NCBI GenBank assembly: GCA_964651335.1
Contig: CAZYVT010000099.1
Location: forward strand, 1-9,740
DNA from: 2-02-FULL-66-14 sp964651335
GTDB lineage: Bacteria; Pseudomonadota; Gammaproteobacteria; Burkholderiales; SG8-39
Direction: 5' to 3'
DNA: 9,740 nt
The position numbers and the translations under genes were made by a program. The notes beneath the pieces were generated by a model that did no database searches, was not told where the DNA came from, and was given only the letters and a program-made list of their open reading frames with translations. Shown one piece after another: positions 7,978 to 9,740 of the stretch (positions are counted from its first letter, which is position 1; each line of letters opens with the position of its first letter).

Positions 7978-9198
7978 ATGAACGCGCCGCACTCACCCAC
8001 CCTGCTCGCCTCGCTTCCGATGGCGCCCAAGGACCCGATCCTCGGAGTCACCGAGGCATTCGTCGCCGACCAGAACCCGCGCAAGGTGAACCTCGGCGTC
8101 GGCGTTTACTACGACGACGAGGGCAAGGTGCCGCTGCTGGAGTGCGTGCGCCGCGCGGAACACGAGCGCGTGGAGAGCGGCTCGCCGAAGTCCTATCTCC
8201 CGATCGACGGTCTCGCCACGTACGACAAGGCGGTGCAGGCGCTGGTGTTCGGCCCCGACAGCGCGGCGCTGAAGGAGGGGCGCATCGTCACGGTGCAGGC
8301 GCTGGGCGGAACCGGCGGACTCAAGATCGGCGCCGATTTTCTCAGGCAGCTCCAGCCGGCGGCTCAGGTCTTGATCAGCGCTCCGAGCTGGGAAAATCAC
8401 CAGGCGCTGTTCGAGAGCGCCGGATTCGCGGTCCACGCCTATCCCTACTACGATCCGACGACGCGCGGCGTGGACATCGAGCGGATGCTCGATGCGCTCG
8501 TCGCCGCGCCCGCGGGCTCCATCGTCGTGCTCCACGCCTGCTGCCACAACCCGACCGGCGTGGACCTTGAGCGCGAGCAATGGAGCAAGGTGCTGGAGAC
8601 GGTGATGTCGCGCGGCCTCGTGCCCTTTCTCGATCTCGCCTATCAGGGCTTCGCCGACGGCATCGATCCAGACGCGTACGCCGCGCGCCTGTTCGCCGGT
8701 GCGACGCAGCCCGTGTTCCTGTCCAGCTCGTTCTCCAAGTCTTTCTCGCTGTACGGAGAGCGCGTGGGCGCGTTGAGCGTCGTGGCGGCGAGCAGCGAGG
8801 AAGCGGCGCGGGTCCTCTCGCAGCTCAAGCGCACGGTGAGAACGAACTACTCCAATCCTCCCACACATGGCAGTGACATCGTGGCGCGCGTGCTCACCAC
8901 CCCCGTACTGCGGGCGCTGTGGGAGCAGGAGCTCGACGGCATGCGCGAGCGGATCAAGCGGATGCGCAGGGCGCTGGTGGAGAAGATCCGCGAGCGCGTT
9001 CCGGGCGCGGACTTCGGCTTCGTCCTGAGACAGCGCGGCATGTTCTCCTACTCCGGGCTCGGCAAAGACCAGGTCGCACGCCTGCGGACCGAGTTCTCGA
9101 TCTACGCCATCGACTCCGGGCGCATCTGCGTCGCGGCGCTCAACGCGAAGAACATCGACTACGTTGCGGATGCGATTGCGAAGGTGATTCGTTCGTAG
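7978..9198 (+). CDS. Class I PLP aminotransferase, aspartate/aromatic amino acid type, 406 aa
   Basis: A cytosolic PLP-dependent transaminase that moves amino groups between aspartate or aromatic amino acids and 2-oxoglutarate. The full active-site set of subfamily I-alpha is visible: substrate-side region VNLGVGVYYDDEG (37-49), YLPIDGL (73-79), W138 in SAPSWENH (stacks on the cofactor), HACCHNPTG with N191, D219 and Y222 in FLDLAYQGF, the Schiff-base K254 in SSSFSKSFSLYGERVG with R262, and R382 in SGRICVAAL (alpha-carboxylate binding). YLPIDGL and FLDLAYQGF lean slightly toward TyrB over AspC, but sequence alone does not fix the substrate, so no symbol is given. It is about 10 residues longer than E. 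coli AspC/TyrB, the excess being at the N-terminus. The start is bounded by an in-frame TAG at 7972-7974, so ATG 7978 is the first possible start; the Shine-Dalgarno is weak. It is divergent from uvrB, and the endonuclease gene follows after 24 nt. Confidence 0.93.
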   Translation: MNAPHSPTLLASLPMAPKDPILGVTEAFVADQNPRKVNLGVGVYYDDEGKVPLLECVRRAEHERVESGSPKSYLPIDGLATYDKAVQALVFGPDSAALKEGRIVTVQALGGTGGLKIGADFLRQLQPAAQVLISAPSWENHQALFESAGFAVHAYPYYDPTTRGVDIERMLDALVAAPAGSIVVLHACCHNPTGVDLEREQWSKVLETVMSRGLVPFLDLAYQGFADGIDPDAYAARLFAGATQPVFLSSSFSKSFSLYGERVGALSVVAASSEEAARVLSQLKRTVRTNYSNPPTHGSDIVARVLTTPVLRALWEQELDGMRERIKRMRRALVEKIRERVPGADFGFVLRQRGMFSYSGLGKDQVARLRTEFSIYAIDSGRICVAALNAKNIDYVADAIAKVIRS

Positions 9199-9222
9199 AA
9201 GATTCAATTCCGATCCGTCACG

Positions 9223-9645
9223 ATGGATACCGCTGTGAGGCATCTCCGGAACAGTAAGGCGATCGGCGATGCGACGATGGCGAAGGTTTTGGCGGCCTTG
9301 GTGAGTCGAGGCAAGAGCGTGCTGATTCCGTTTGGCGACAACGCCAGATACGATCTTGTCGTTGAGGAAAGCGGCCGATTCACCCGGATTCAGTGCAAGA
9401 CCGGTAGGATGAACCGTGGCGCCATCGTGTTTGCCGTAGCCTCATCGCAATATCACCGCGGAGGAAAACGCCGGAACTATCCAGGTCAGGCGGATGCCTT
9501 CGGGGTTTTTTGCCCCGAGAATGAGAAGACCTATATAATTCCGATCGAGGATCTCCCTTTGGTTCGGGAGGCAAAGTTGCGGCTCACGGCGCCCGGGAAC
9601 TCGCAAGTCAAAGGTATCCGGTGGGCCGCGCAGTATGAAATTTGA
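9223..9645 (+). CDS. Group I intron-associated PD-(D/E)XK endonuclease, 140 aa (putative homing endonuclease)
   Basis: It resembles the family of I-Ssp6803I, a PD-(D/E)XK homing endonuclease encoded in a tRNA-fMet group I intron of Synechocystis that cuts the anticodon region of the intronless gene. Visible family features in order: GDATMAKVLAALVSRGKSVLIPFGDNARYDLVVE (about 15-48) with the metal-binding D44 in RYDLVV; RFTRIQCKTGR (52-62) with the Q57-x-K59 half of the catalytic motif (Gln in place of D/E, as in this family); YHRGGKRRNYPGQADAFGVFCPE (77-99); KTYIIPIED; and the closing KGIRWAAQYEI. All expected residues are present, so it is likely active. ATG 9223 fits the family length; no Shine-Dalgarno is visible. 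Base composition is lower in GC than its neighbour (63 of 120 bases at 9421-9540 against 40 of 60 at 8941-9000, hand count), consistent with acquired DNA. The TGA (9643-9645) abuts the interrupted tRNA that begins at 9646. The target site being intronless tRNA-Asn is inference. Confidence 0.85.
   Translation: MDTAVRHLRNSKAIGDATMAKVLAALVSRGKSVLIPFGDNARYDLVVEESGRFTRIQCKTGRMNRGAIVFAVASSQYHRGGKRRNYPGQADAFGVFCPENEKTYIIPIEDLPLVREAKLRLTAPGNSQVKGIRWAAQYEI
9510..9539 (+). promoter_or_regulatory. Candidate promoter for the tRNA inside the endonuclease gene
   Basis: A perfect TATAAT lies at 9534-9539, with TTGCCC (4/6 to TTGACA) at 9510-9515, an 18-bp spacer. Transcription would start about 100 nt before the tRNA. 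The box overlaps codons of a conserved TYIIPIED stretch, so part of the match may be due to protein constraint. Read-through from the endonuclease or aminotransferase gene is the alternative. Confidence 0.3.
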
Positions 9646-9680
9646 TCCCCGATAGCTCAGTTGGTAGAGCGACGGACTGT
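9646..9680 (+). tRNA. 5' exon of tRNA-Asn(GUU), interrupted in the anticodon (partial)
   Basis: Acceptor 5' strand TCCCCGA (9646-9652), T8-A9 (9653-9654), D-stem GCTC/GAGC (9655-9658 / 9667-9670) around loop AGTTGGTA, G26, anticodon 5' strand ACGGA (9672-9676), then CTGT (9677-9680: C32, U33, G34, U35). The downstream sequence does not supply the TCCGT strand needed to close the anticodon stem, so the gene is interrupted. Read straight through, the anticodon would be GTC (Asp), but the acceptor TCCCCGA and the GCGACGGACTGT arm fit bacterial tRNA-Asn, whose anticodon is GTT. The C at 9681 is therefore best read as intron base 1, with U36 lying in the 3' exon beyond the window. The first base directly follows the endonuclease stop codon. 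Confidence 0.8.
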
Positions 9681-9740
9681 CAAAAGGCAGCATCACAGGG
9701 AAACCTGTGAAGGAAAATCGGGTGAACTCAGGGAATGTCC
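9681..9740 (+). ncRNA. Group I intron in tRNA-Asn, 5' part (continues beyond the window)
   Basis: P1: exon CUGU (9677-9680) pairs with intron GCAG (9687-9690), placing U9680 opposite G9687 as the conserved U.G at the 5' splice site. C9681-G9686 extends the helix, closed by an AAAA loop. P2-like hairpin: TCACAGG (9693-9699), GAAA tetraloop (9700-9703), CCTGTGA (9704-9710), a perfect 7-bp stem. Then AAAATCGGGTGAAC (9714-9727) resembles the J3/4-P4 segment of the conserved core. A short P1 followed by a GAAA-capped P2 is the arrangement I recall from small bacterial tRNA introns (IC3-like). P3-P8, the guanosine-binding P7 and the terminal omega-G lie outside the window, so subgroup and activity cannot be judged. 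No intron ORF is visible in the 60 bases present. Confidence 0.75.

Noticed and set aside
7939..7992. UvrB N-terminal extension from GTG 7992
   Set aside because: The 18 extra residues (MRRVHLLDSNVFHPPILP) do not resemble the family's N-terminus and would overlap the divergent aminotransferase start.
9646..9690. Intact tRNA-Asp (anticodon GTC)
   Set aside because: A straight reading gives GTC, but the 3' anticodon-stem strand is missing, and the acceptor TCCCCGA with the ACGGACTGT arm fits tRNA-Asn. The intron reading explains all of it.

Overview
The window looks like a chromosomal segment of a high-GC betaproteobacterium, probably Burkholderiales or a near relative. The grounds are overall base composition, UvrB divergent from an aromatic/aspartate aminotransferase, and an exported Tyr/Trp-rich protein of a kind I know mainly from that group. 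The contig has one assembly gap (53 N, 6289-6341) inside uvrB and ends inside a tRNA gene. These assignments rest on pattern recognition by eye; no database search was run.

Layout. 1-643: the tail of an unidentified CDS (stop at 50-52), then a weakly supported 112-residue ORF (+). 644-2205: a minus-strand pair, an AsmA-family envelope protein followed, with a 4-base start/stop overlap, by a 63-residue two-helix PLDc_N membrane protein. 2291-3001: an exported Tyr/Trp-rich protein (-). 3421-5421: a 666-residue exported DUF6600/FecR-like protein (-) with a Trp-rich core, an Asn/Thr-rich stretch and a repetitive proline-rich tail. These four minus-strand genes form a cell-envelope block. The two exported-protein genes share a 25-bp upstream element (21/25 identical) placed 18-19 nt before an ATAAT-type -10 box, which suggests co-regulation. 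5422-5904: a non-coding gap of about 480 bases.

5905-7938: uvrB (-), the damage-recognition helicase of nucleotide excision repair. 7978-9198: a class I PLP aminotransferase (+), divergent from uvrB over a roughly 40-bp intergenic region that carries a good sigma70-like promoter for the aminotransferase.

The most interesting part is the right end. 9223-9645 encodes a 140-residue PD-(D/E)XK endonuclease of the group I intron-associated (I-Ssp6803I-like) type. Its stop codon directly abuts the 5' end of a tRNA whose sequence breaks off in the anticodon. The exon matches tRNA-Asn(GUU) and is interrupted between U35 and U36. The following sequence forms a P1 helix with a U.G pair at the splice site, then a GAAA-capped P2-like hairpin, then a purine-rich stretch like the J3/4-P4 region of group I introns. 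I read this as a tRNA-Asn group I intron whose putative homing endonuclease gene lies outside and directly upstream of the interrupted tRNA, rather than inside the intron. The intron's 3' part and the 3' exon lie beyond the window.
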